Part shown: piece after piece, positions 1-5,076 of the stretch | Position numbering within the stretch: position 1 is the stretch's first letter | Layout: every line of letters begins with the position of its first letter | Assembly: GCA_022361535.1 (NCBI GenBank) | Contig: JAKSAU010000596.1 | Location: 1-5,154 of the forward strand | Direction of reading: 5' to 3' | Source of the DNA: Desulfobacterales bacterium | GTDB lineage: Bacteria > Desulfobacterota > Desulfobacteria > Desulfobacterales > Desulfobacteraceae | DNA: 5,154 bases | Notes under the pieces: generated by a model | What the model saw: only the letters and a program-made list of their open reading frames with translations | Database searches by the model: none | What the model was told of the DNA's origin: nothing | Program-made: the position numbers and the translations under genes

Positions 1-569
1 ACTTCAATGGGGTTTTTATCTTTTCGCTGGATGTCATGAATAAGATCATATTCAACCAGGAACAAGTTTTTTCCTTCGGCCTTGTATTTTTCAATCTCGT
101 AAAGTGATACCTGGTGAAAGGCGCGCCCGTCTCTAAGAACAATATCCACAACCTCCGACACCATATCCTGCTTTTCTTCGGGCAGGGAAGACTTGGTGAT
201 ATTTTCAAGTGCCGTGACATGGGCTGAAATATCCACCTCATTGCTGGTATCAATGTTGTTTAAAAGGTTTTCCAACTCATCAAACCCTTTTAACAACACA
301 CTGATCCTCTGGGAGTTGGGCGTTAGTTCATTGTTTCGGATAAGACCCAATACGTTTTCAAGATGATGCGCAAGGTCCTTGATGGTGGTAAGCCCCATAA
401 ACCCGGCTCCGCCCTTTACGGAATGAGCAGCTCTGAAAACGTTGTTCACCAGATCCAGGTCGATGTTATCACCACCTTCCTCGATCGTTAAAAGATCACT
501 TTCAATATCACCTAAGTGGTCCAGCGACTCTTCGATGTACATTTGTAGGGTTTCGTCGTCTTCAAACAT
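1..569 (-). CDS. cheA: CheA-type chemotaxis histidine kinase, N-terminal part (cut by left window edge)
   Basis: This is the first 189 codons of a cytoplasmic sensor kinase of the CheA type, which passes phosphate to CheY/CheB-type regulators below chemoreceptors. Residues about 1-105 form an Hpt (P1) domain. The phosphoacceptor is His49 in the motif AAHSVKGGAGFMG, matching in place and context the phosphorylated His near position 48 of known CheA proteins. A linker (about 107-135) follows, then a second conserved-looking segment (about 136-189) with LFLVEYDLIHDIQRK, which I associate with deltaproteobacterial CheA proteins in the region after P1. The dimerisation, ATPase and CheW-like domains would lie beyond the left edge, so a shorter Hpt-only protein cannot be excluded. 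The ATG at 569 is supported by AGGAG at 577-581, seven bases upstream. The gene has its own promoter, 117 bp after the U32 gene. Family call is strong; full-length CheA is inferred. Confidence 0.82.
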   Translation of the reverse strand, partial: MFEDDETLQMYIEESLDHLGDIESDLLTIEEGGDNIDLDLVNNVFRAAHSVKGGAGFMGLTTIKDLAHHLENVLGLIRNNELTPNSQRISVLLKGFDELENLLNNIDTSNEVDISAHVTALENITKSSLPEEKQDMVSEVVDIVLRDGRAFHQVSLYEIEKYKAEGKNLFLVEYDLIHDIQRKDKNPIE

Positions 570-625
570 ATTAACTCTCCTGAAAGGTTGTCATAGAGAT
601 GATAAAATTACACCGGTATTCGCAT

Positions 626-654
626 AATTTACAGAAAAGAATATAGAAAGTCAA
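626..654 (-). promoter_or_regulatory. Sigma70-type promoter for the cheA-like gene
   Basis: On the minus strand, TTGACT (649-654; 5 of 6 consensus bases) is followed after exactly 17 bp by TAAATT (626-631; 4 of 6). Transcription would start near 619 and give a leader of about 50 nt. The surrounding DNA is AT-rich. I did not see a sigma28 (flagellar) or sigma54 motif, so the gene looks housekeeping-transcribed rather than tied to the flagellar cascade. Read-through from the upstream U32 gene is also possible, because no clear terminator separates them. Confidence 0.55.
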
Positions 655-685
655 ACTAAAGATATCGGTAAAACGCCGCATCCCC

Positions 686-1915
686 CTAAAGTTTGCGAAT
701 GATATCGTTCACAAAAACCTTCTCATTTATCTGTAAAAAAACTTCGGTATTTGGTCGTGCATTTTCAATGGGCGATCCGTTTTCATCTATTAACGATATC
801 ACCGTTGTCTTTCTGGCTGGTCCTTGGGGGCTGAGAATCTCTATTTCATCTCCCGGGACCAGTTTGTTCCTGATCTCAACGCGGCACAGGTTATCTTCGC
901 CGCAATCAAGTATCTTACCGATAAAGCTGTGGATTTTTCCCTCATGTATATTGGTCCGGTTCAATGCCTGGTCTGTGGCATCATCAGGGTGGCCAAAATA
1001 GAAACCTGTGCAATAAGCCCTGTGATAGACATGGTAAAGCTCTGATTGCCATTCAGGTTTGACCTTATATGAATCCGGTGCAGCCATAAACGCATCAATT
1101 GCGTTACGATAGGTTTTGACAACCGAGGCAAGATAATTGATCCCCTTCATTCGCCCTTCGATTTTAAGGGAACTTATGCCTGCATTGATCAACTCAGGAA
1201 TATGCTCTATCATGCACATGTCTTTTGAATTGAAGATGTAAGCCCCTCTGTCATCTTCTAAAATGGGATGAAACTCGTTAGGTCGCATCTCTTCCACCAC
1301 TGAATATTTCCAACGGCAGGGGTGGCTGCACAATCCTCTGTTGCTGTCCCTTTTGCTTAAGATGGTGCTCAACAGGCATCGGCCCGAATATGATACGCAC
1401 ATAGCACCGTGTATGAATGTTTCGGTTTCAACATCCGTATGCGCAATTATGCCTTTGATTTCCTCAAGAGAAAGTTCCCTGGCAAGGTTGACCCGTTTTA
1501 CACCAAACTGCTGCCAAAACAGGGCTGTATTATAGTTTGTGGTATTGGCCTGGGTACTTAAGTGAATATCGATTTCAGGGATAAGCTGCCTTGCCTGCAT
1601 GACAATTCCAGGATCTGAAATGATAATGGCGTCAGGGTTTATCCGACCTGTTTTCTCTAAAAACGTCTTGATTTTGTCCTGTTCATGGTTTCTTGAATAT
1701 ATATTGCATGCCAGGTAAACTTTTACGTTACGTTTCCTGGCAAAGGCTACAGCTTCTTCCAATTCCTTGTCGGTGAAATTGCCTGAAAAATTTCGCAGGC
1801 TGAAATCCTTTCCAGCCAAGTACACGGCGTCTGCGCCATAATGAACAGCAATTTCCAATTTTTCAAAGTTACCGGCAGGTGCAAGTAGCTCTGGTCTTTT
1901 CAAGTTGTCAGGCAT
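686..1915 (-). CDS. trhP: U32 family protein, TrhP/YegQ-like tRNA U34 hydroxylation protein
   Basis: The 409-residue protein starts with PELLAPAGNFEKLEIAVHYGADAVYLAG, the usual N-terminus of the U32 family. Residues 165-183 match the U32 signature: E165, F167, HGAMC (169-173), SGRC (177-180) and S183. Cys173, Cys180, Cys196, Cys200 and Cys234 are candidates for the iron-sulfur ligands known in this family. Residues about 325-408 fit the U32 C-terminal beta-barrel domain (HEGKIHSFIGKI, LVPGDEIEIL). Length and the presence of that C-terminal domain fit TrhP (E. coli YegQ, B. subtilis YrrO) rather than the larger 23S rRNA-modifying RlhA (about 650 residues) or the shorter YrrN. TrhP proteins take part in prephenate-dependent formation of 5-hydroxyuridine at tRNA position 34; the old label 'peptidase/collagenase' is probably misleading. 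The ATG at 1915 has AGGA five bases upstream (1921-1924). The TrhP subtype is inferred from family knowledge. Confidence 0.88.
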   Translation of the reverse strand: MPDNLKRPELLAPAGNFEKLEIAVHYGADAVYLAGKDFSLRNFSGNFTDKELEEAVAFARKRNVKVYLACNIYSRNHEQDKIKTFLEKTGRINPDAIIISDPGIVMQARQLIPEIDIHLSTQANTTNYNTALFWQQFGVKRVNLARELSLEEIKGIIAHTDVETETFIHGAMCVSYSGRCLLSTILSKRDSNRGLCSHPCRWKYSVVEEMRPNEFHPILEDDRGAYIFNSKDMCMIEHIPELINAGISSLKIEGRMKGINYLASVVKTYRNAIDAFMAAPDSYKVKPEWQSELYHVYHRAYCTGFYFGHPDDATDQALNRTNIHEGKIHSFIGKILDCGEDNLCRVEIRNKLVPGDEIEILSPQGPARKTTVISLIDENGSPIENARPNTEVFLQINEKVFVNDIIRKL

Positions 1916-1960
1916 GGTTTTCCTGGATGTGATTACTTCGTGTTTGATTTAAAAAACAAT

Positions 1961-1989
1961 TTTATACACCAAAGACATGTCAAAATCAA
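1961..1989 (-). promoter_or_regulatory. Proximal promoter of the trhP-like gene
   Basis: Reading toward the U32 gene, TTGATT (1984-1989; 4 of 6) and TATAAA (1961-1966; 5 of 6) are separated by exactly 17 bp. Transcription would begin near 1954, giving a leader of about 39 nt that includes the AGGA ribosome site. A perfect TTGACA also occurs in this stretch (1978-1983), but no -10 hexamer lies at a usable distance from it. Confidence 0.5.
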
Positions 1990-2009
1990 TGTTATTGAAA
2001 TAGGAGTTA

Positions 2010-2039
2010 ATTATACTGAAGGGCATCGATTGTCACCAA
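2010..2039 (-). promoter_or_regulatory. Possible distal promoter of the trhP-like gene
   Basis: A perfect -10 hexamer TATAAT (2010-2015) on the minus strand is preceded at 18 bp by TTGGTG (2034-2039; 3 of 6). It would start transcription near 2003 and add about 50 nt to the leader of the U32 gene. The -35 is weak, and in AT-rich intergenic DNA a chance TATAAT is common, so this ranks below the proximal promoter. Confidence 0.35.
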
Positions 2040-2099
2040 CCGAGTTTCAACAAGGAATAAAAATAAAGACATCCGGTATCTAATGAATGACTCCAAATG

Positions 2100-2138
2100 A
2101 ATCAAGGATCCGTCATCGCTTAAAACGGATCCTTGATT
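2100..2138. repeat. Perfect 14-bp inverted repeat (hairpin, 11-nt loop)
   Basis: AATCAAGGATCCGT (2100-2113) is followed, after an 11-nt spacer, by its exact reverse complement (2125-2138). Neither side is followed by a T-run, so it is not a classic intrinsic terminator on either strand. It sits about 60 bp upstream of the distal promoter of the U32 gene. It could be a REP-like element, a binding site for a dimeric protein or the end of a lost mobile element. The structure is certain; the role is unknown. Confidence 0.8.
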
Positions 2139-2153
2139 ATCGGCAACGCAAAA

Positions 2154-2169
2154 CAGTGGAGGTGCCCAT
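2154..2169 (+). repeat. Direct repeat copy 1, CAGTGGAGGTGCCCAT
   Basis: This 16-mer matches the copy at 2365-2380 at 15 of 16 positions, the two lying 211 bp apart. It contains GGAGGTG, fully complementary to the conserved anti-Shine-Dalgarno end of 16S rRNA, but no start codon lies at a normal distance downstream. It lies 15 bases to the right of the perfect 14-bp inverted repeat. Confidence 0.65.
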
Positions 2170-2305
2170 CTCTTTTGGGGAGCATCAGGCCTGTAATGCT
2201 AACCTTGCGATAAGAGGTATGTCATATGATGGGCCTCTTGTAAATAAATATTTATGCAGGTTTTATGAGGTCTGTTGCATATTTTGCAGGGTTGTTAATA
2301 AAGAC

Positions 2306-2341
2306 TTGACTGGCATGCCCATATGATAGATAAACTATAAT
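2306..2341 (+). promoter_or_regulatory. Promoter-like sequence just ahead of the 18-bp hairpin
   Basis: Two readings are possible on the plus strand. One pairs TTGACT (2306-2311; 5 of 6) with GATAAA (2329-2334; 4 of 6) at 17 bp. The other uses the perfect -10 TATAAT at 2336-2341, but with no good -35 at 16-18 bp. Start sites would fall near 2341 or 2348, at or just before the first base of the hairpin arm (2346). No gene follows on this strand, so the only visible product would be a small RNA. Tentative. Confidence 0.35.
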
Positions 2342-2345
2342 TTTT

Positions 2346-2418
2346 AATATCCCCTTGCTACCGTCAGCGGAGGTGCCCATTACATCAATGATGCATTGAG
2401 CGGTAGTAAGGGGATGTT
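2346..2418. repeat. 18-bp stem with a 37-nt loop; possible small structured RNA
   Basis: Bases 2346-2363 pair with 2401-2418 to give an 18-bp stem that contains two G-U pairs when read on the plus strand and is otherwise perfect. The core is CCCC/GGGG. The 37-nt loop holds the second GGAGGTG repeat and smaller self-complementary pieces, such as ATCA-A-TGAT at 2384-2392. A short T-run (2417-2420) overlaps the end of the right arm. The loop is too large for an ordinary terminator. If transcribed from the promoter-like sequence at 2306-2341, the RNA would have paired 5' and 3' ends. Structure is clear; expression is inference. Confidence 0.6.
2365..2380 (+). repeat. Direct repeat copy 2, CAGCGGAGGTGCCCAT
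   Basis: This copy lies inside the loop of the 18-bp hairpin and differs from copy 1 at one base. Its last bases overlap CCCATTACAT (2376-2385), which is itself repeated at 2430-2439. GGAGGTG would be exposed in the loop of a folded RNA. The nearest downstream ATG (2389) would open only a three-codon frame ending in TGA, so translation looks unlikely. Confidence 0.65.
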
Positions 2419-2573
2419 TTGTCAAGACTCCCATTACATTGCATAACAAAAAACTTATTAAATTAGAGACTTCGCCTATCTTTTATTTATGCACTGGCAA
2501 GACGATCAGGTTGGTTTGGAATTATACCGATTTAGCAGAAGCTAACAATATGACGCGTTGAATTTTTGTTGAT

Positions 2574-2601
2574 AAAAATCAGGAATCTTTTAAATCTGAT
2601 T
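2574..2601 (-). terminator. Weak intrinsic terminator after tRNA-Arg
   Basis: Downstream of the tRNA on its own strand, AATCAG (2596-2601) pairs with CTGATT (2577-2582), and the right arm runs into a TTTTT tract (2574-2578). The stem is only 6 bp and AT-rich with a loop of about 13 nt, so strength is doubtful. Its position 16 bp after the encoded CCA fits a stop for the tRNA transcript. Confidence 0.4.
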
Positions 2602-2616
2602 AGGTTGGCTTGAAAG

Positions 2617-2691
2617 TGGTACCCCCGGCAGGAATCGAACCTGCGCTCAAGGATTAGGAATCCTATGCTCTATCCACTGAGCTACGGGGGC
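2617..2691 (-). tRNA. tRNA-Arg, anticodon CCU
   Basis: The minus strand folds into a full cloverleaf of 72 nt plus an encoded CCA (2617-2619). It has acceptor GCCCCCG/CGGGGGT, D-stem GCTC/GAGC with an 8-nt loop, T-stem GCAGG/CCTGC with loop TTCGAAT, and a 4-nt variable loop. The anticodon loop is TTCCTAA with anticodon CCT at 2656-2658, reading the AGG arginine codon. The discriminator base is A. Position 1-72 is a G-U wobble, and the outermost anticodon-stem pair is T-T (27-43), so the stem effectively has four pairs there. The gene lies 97 bp after mltD on the same strand and has its own promoter. Confidence 0.95.
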
Positions 2692-2725
2692 AAAAATTTA
2701 TTCTTGTCCGCAAACACGACCAATC

Positions 2726-2754
2726 CTTATACACGATTGGTTGGACTTAGGCAA
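2726..2754 (-). promoter_or_regulatory. Promoter of tRNA-Arg, with an inverted repeat around the -10
   Basis: TTGCCT (2749-2754; 4 of 6) and TATAAG (2726-2731; 5 of 6) are 17 bp apart and point to a start near 2719, about 28 nt before the mature tRNA. A perfect 7-bp inverted repeat, ACCAATC (2719-2725) and GATTGGT (2735-2741), brackets the -10 hexamer. No good terminator separates mltD from this site, so the tRNA may also be read from the mltD transcript. Confidence 0.55.
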
Positions 2755-2788
2755 GTCAAAAACCTCGGCCGTGCAACACCCTAAAAAC

Positions 2789-4615
2789 CTATTCGACAAT
2801 AAGCTGCTGTCCCGGATAAATCTTGCTTCTTTTATTGAGATGATTCAATGCCAGCAGGCGGTTTAAGGACATATTGTGTTTTTTGGCAATTAGAAACGGG
2901 CTGTCCCCGGATTTAACCTTATAAGTGCTTGCGTTTTTACCTGGAGCCGCAAGTTGACTGCCCGAAGAAATAGTCAGGGCCTGGCCAATGTGTAAGGTTG
3001 TGCTGGATAACTTATTCTGGGCCATGATCTGTTTCGTTGTAGTGGAGAACTTTTTGGCGATGAGCCAAAGGTTATCACCCCTGCGTACTCTATAGGTAAC
3101 AGATTTGCCAGGCGGAATGACCGTTTTTGAAACAGACGCGGCCGCATAACTTGTGCCCGGATAATTTCTGCTTGGAATTTTCAATACTTTGCCTGCAATA
3201 ATACGATGGCTTTTGGAAATATTATTGCACCGGGTTATGGCTTTAACCGAAGTCTTATACTTTCTGGCGATTCCCGACAAAGTGTCTCCCCTGCGGACCC
3301 TGTGGTAAACGTACATAGGGGGTGGGGTATACGTCGTTTTGATTTTGTCCAGTTTTGCTATAAATAAATCGGCCTTTGCTTCAGGAATTTTTACGGCATA
3401 TGTGTCAGGAGGCAGAAGTGCATGCCTGAGTTCCGGGTTGAGTGTAGTCAGCTCTTTTGTGCTTACGTTAATTTCCTTGGCAATGTCTCGGAGCCGGACC
3501 TGCTTCTTAATTTCAATTTTTTTGTAGGCCAAAGGTTCTTTGGGAGAATTTAAAGTGATGTTGTATTTATCCAGATTGTTGACGATATGGATGGTTGCTA
3601 AAAAGCGGGGGACATATCGGGCCGTTTCTCTGGGGAGGCTTTGGTATAGGTCCCAAAAATTATCAAGATAATTAATTTTTTGTCTTCTTATGGTTCTGAG
3701 CACACGATACTCACCGCAATTGTATGCAGCAAGTGCAGTTGTCCAGTCTCCAAACAGGTTATGGAGTTCTTTTAGGTAAGCAATGGCTGCCTGTGTAGCT
3801 TTTTCAGGGTCCATGCGCTCATCAATATAATAATTCCTTGTGAGGCCGAATTTGTGTCCGGTGGATGGAATAAACTGCCATAGCCCTAACGCTCTTGCAG
3901 AGGAAAGAGCCCTGATTTTAAAGCCACTTTCGATCAGAGGCAGCCAGGATATTTCTTCTGGCAGACCCGCGTTTTTCAGCTCCTGGACTATGTAAGGCCG
4001 GTAACGGTAAGACCGTTCCATGGATTGGATGAAAAATTTGCGTTCCGGGCCTGTGAGCCTCTTAATTTCATTTTTGACGTGGGCGTTCATTGTAACAGGG
4101 ATGGCTTCGTGACGGCCGGTTACAACAATCTGGCGGGATGCATAGATCTCAAGTATCCGTTTGGAGATCAGGTATCTTATATCTTCTTTTTGCTGGCTTA
4201 GTTCGGCTGAAGCATGATGGTCGATCTCTAAGATAAGGTAATATGCAGAATCTAAGCTGCTTAAGGCGTCTTCTAAATTGCCTTCTTCCCAATAGTTTTG
4301 AGCAATAGTGCAAAGCTCTAGAGCTTCGTCAATTTTTTTCTGATCGGTGTTTTTTACCGGTTCCCCTGTGCTCTTGTCCACAGGGCAGTTTTCACCGTTG
4401 GCGGTTGTTTGTTGCTTTCCTTCTTCTTCTTGAACCGCTGGTACACTTTCAGATACGGTTTTTTGGTTATCAGATCCGTTGGATTGGGTGCCTTCAGAAG
4501 GGGGTGTGGTAAAAGTCTGGGTTGAGACAGGTTTGCTGGCAGACATTTGAGACTGCTGGCATCCGGTGATAAAAAATATAGCAATAAACGTTACAGCCAG
4601 TATTCGAGTATTCAT
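2789..4615 (-). CDS. mltD: Lipoprotein lytic transglycosylase MltD with LysM repeats
   Basis: The 608-residue protein is a membrane-bound lytic murein transglycosylase that cleaves the MurNAc-GlcNAc bond with formation of 1,6-anhydroMurNAc. Residues 1-18 are a lipoprotein signal ending in ITGC; Cys19 would be lipidated, and Gln at +2 favours the outer membrane. Residues 20-90 are a Ser/Thr/Gln-rich linker. Residues about 92-165 form a helical, TPR-like stretch. The SLT domain spans about 205-345, with catalytic Glu229 in LPLIESGF, then GLWQFIPSTG (244-253) and AAYNCGEYRV (296-305). A LysM-like, diverged repeat (about 365-410) is followed by three clear LysM modules (about 435-480, 507-549 and 564-607), whose core is RRGDTLSGIA or a close variant; these bind peptidoglycan glycan chains. 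The frame is open to the last LysM, so the protein is complete. The ATG at 4615 has AAGGAG at 4620-4625. Confidence 0.93.
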   Translation of the reverse strand: MNTRILAVTFIAIFFITGCQQSQMSASKPVSTQTFTTPPSEGTQSNGSDNQKTVSESVPAVQEEEGKQQTTANGENCPVDKSTGEPVKNTDQKKIDEALELCTIAQNYWEEGNLEDALSSLDSAYYLILEIDHHASAELSQQKEDIRYLISKRILEIYASRQIVVTGRHEAIPVTMNAHVKNEIKRLTGPERKFFIQSMERSYRYRPYIVQELKNAGLPEEISWLPLIESGFKIRALSSARALGLWQFIPSTGHKFGLTRNYYIDERMDPEKATQAAIAYLKELHNLFGDWTTALAAYNCGEYRVLRTIRRQKINYLDNFWDLYQSLPRETARYVPRFLATIHIVNNLDKYNITLNSPKEPLAYKKIEIKKQVRLRDIAKEINVSTKELTTLNPELRHALLPPDTYAVKIPEAKADLFIAKLDKIKTTYTPPPMYVYHRVRRGDTLSGIARKYKTSVKAITRCNNISKSHRIIAGKVLKIPSRNYPGTSYAAASVSKTVIPPGKSVTYRVRRGDNLWLIAKKFSTTTKQIMAQNKLSSTTLHIGQALTISSGSQLAAPGKNASTYKVKSGDSPFLIAKKHNMSLNRLLALNHLNKRSKIYPGQQLIVE

Positions 4616-4652
4616 TCTTCTCCTTACAGAACACTATTATCGATTGTGGCCT

Positions 4653-4681
4653 TAGTTAGTAGATAATGCGTGGAATGTCAA
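4653..4681 (-). promoter_or_regulatory. Possible mltD promoter
   Basis: A perfect -35 TTGACA (4676-4681) on the minus strand is followed after 17 bp by TAACTA (4653-4658), which matches the -10 consensus at only two positions. The start would be near 4646, about 31 nt before the ATG. The perfect -35 at the right distance makes it the best candidate, but the poor -10 suggests weak or activator-assisted transcription, or that I have chosen the wrong hexamer. Confidence 0.35.
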
Positions 4682-4804
4682 TGAAAAACACGTGAAACTA
4701 TTGTTTTTTAAAGGTTAATGGGTGTTTTGTCGGTGTAAAGGTGCCAGAGATGTGAAGGTGGTTAATGGTAAAAATATGTGATGCTTCTTCAAAAGTATTT
4801 TTCC

Positions 4805-4837
4805 TTGAGTTTTAAATAAAAATAGTATAATTATAAT
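4805..4837 (+). promoter_or_regulatory. Tandem TATAAT hexamers, possible promoter
   Basis: On the plus strand TATAAT occurs twice without a gap (4826-4831 and 4832-4837). TTGAGT (4805-4810; 4 of 6) lies 15 bp before the first and 21 bp before the second; neither distance is ideal. Transcription would run toward the hairpin at 4858-4882 and then tRNA-Thr. It could be an extra upstream promoter for the tRNA operon or simply AT-rich sequence. Confidence 0.25.
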
Positions 4838-4857
4838 AGTTTGTGTGGTTGTTGTGC

Positions 4858-4882
4858 CCCAAATCAATATAATTGTTTTGGG
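4858..4882. repeat. Imperfect hairpin in the mltD/tRNA-Thr intergenic region
   Basis: CCCAAA-T-CAAT (4858-4868) pairs with ATTG-T-TTTGGG (4872-4882) around an ATA loop: six pairs, one T-T mismatch, then four pairs. There is no following T-run on either strand, so it is not a typical terminator. It may be a regulatory or RNA-structure element downstream of the tandem TATAAT sequence. Confidence 0.45.
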
Positions 4883-5003
4883 TGGCTGTTTGAAAAATAG
4901 AGTAAATGGGCTTAAAAAAGAGTATATCGGAGTTGGATGGAGTTTTTCATGGCGAAAGTATGCTTGGCTCTTTGAGGTTTCCTCTCTTTTGGAAAAAAAG
5001 GGG

Positions 5004-5032
5004 TTGATAAACTGAAAATGCTCTGATATTAT
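5004..5032 (+). promoter_or_regulatory. Strong promoter of tRNA-Thr with GC-rich discriminator
   Basis: TTGATA (5004-5009; 5 of 6) and TATTAT (5027-5032; 5 of 6) are spaced by exactly 17 bp. An A-tract (4993-4999) lies just upstream, where an UP element would sit, and the bases after the -10 are GC-rich (CTCCCGG, 5033-5039). A GC-rich discriminator is typical of stable-RNA promoters that are shut down by ppGpp in the stringent response. The start would be near 5039, about 38 nt before the mature tRNA. Confidence 0.75.
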
Positions 5033-5046
5033 CTCCCGGTCTTTTT

Positions 5047-5068
5047 GTCGTGCAGAAGTTTGTGCGAC
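5047..5068 (+). other. Hairpin in the 5' leader of the tRNA-Thr precursor
   Basis: GTCGTGCA (5047-5054) pairs with TGTGCGAC (5061-5068) to give an 8-bp stem including two G-U pairs and a GAAGTT loop. It sits between the predicted start site and the tRNA, ending 8 nt before the mature 5' end. It may insulate the tRNA fold or be a processing site in the precursor. Role inferred only from position. Confidence 0.45.
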
Positions 5069-5076
5069 AGGGATTA

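Larger units (their letters stand above)
1916..2616. other. Gene-free region with inverted and direct repeats
   Basis: This 700-bp stretch lies between the start of the U32 gene and the 3' end of tRNA-Arg. The short open frames in it lack ribosome sites, run through the inverted repeats, and look like no protein family I know. The left 120 bp hold the promoters of the U32 gene. From 2100 to 2440 there are several structured elements, listed separately, plus a smaller pair AAGAGG/CCTCTT (2212-2217 and 2234-2239) and a 12-bp AT palindrome at about 2242-2253. From 2440 to 2573 I see nothing beyond AT-rich sequence. The region may be a decayed gene or mobile element, or may carry small RNAs; the sequence does not decide. 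Confidence 0.6.
4682..5003. other. AT-rich divergent intergenic region without a supported gene
   Basis: Between the mltD and tRNA-Thr promoters no open frame longer than about 16 codons with a ribosome site is convincing. The visible features are two back-to-back perfect TATAAT hexamers (4826-4837) and an imperfect hairpin (4858-4882), described separately. The rest shows T/A-rich and GT-rich runs without repeats that I recognise. Confidence 0.6.

Noticed and set aside
442..1535. Several plus-strand frames (442-627, 693-1001, 824-1045, 1341-1535)
   Set aside because: They are antisense shadows of the cheA-like and U32 genes, without ribosome sites or recognisable domains.
2154..2215. Riboswitch-like reading of GGAGGTG and the pairing AGCAT/ATGCT nearby
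   Set aside because: I could not match the conserved core of any riboswitch class, including cobalamin or glycine, on either strand.
2087..2326. Plus-strand open frame of 79 codons in the repeat-bearing region
   Set aside because: No ribosome site, runs through the perfect inverted repeat and repeat copy 1, unusual Cys/Arg-rich composition and no family resemblance.
2252..2449. Minus-strand open frame of 65 codons covering the 18-bp hairpin
   Set aside because: Its sequence is largely dictated by the hairpin and repeats, there is no Shine-Dalgarno sequence, and it resembles no known protein. A decayed gene remains possible.
2700..2788. Intrinsic terminator between mltD and tRNA-Arg
   Set aside because: T-runs occur (AGGTTTTT twice on the minus strand), but no GC-rich stem directly precedes them.
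3339..4584. Frames at 3339-3527 (plus) and 4354-4584 (minus)
   Set aside because: Both lie inside mltD in other frames; mltD is complete with all expected motifs.
4765..4815. A 16-codon frame with an AAGGTGG ribosome-like site
   Set aside because: Too short to judge, and its amino-acid content is not distinctive; chance in AT-rich intergenic DNA is more likely.
4949..4975. An 8-codon frame after GGATGGAG, possible leader peptide ahead of tRNA-Thr
   Set aside because: No control codons, no attenuator-like structure, and the real tRNA promoter lies downstream of it.
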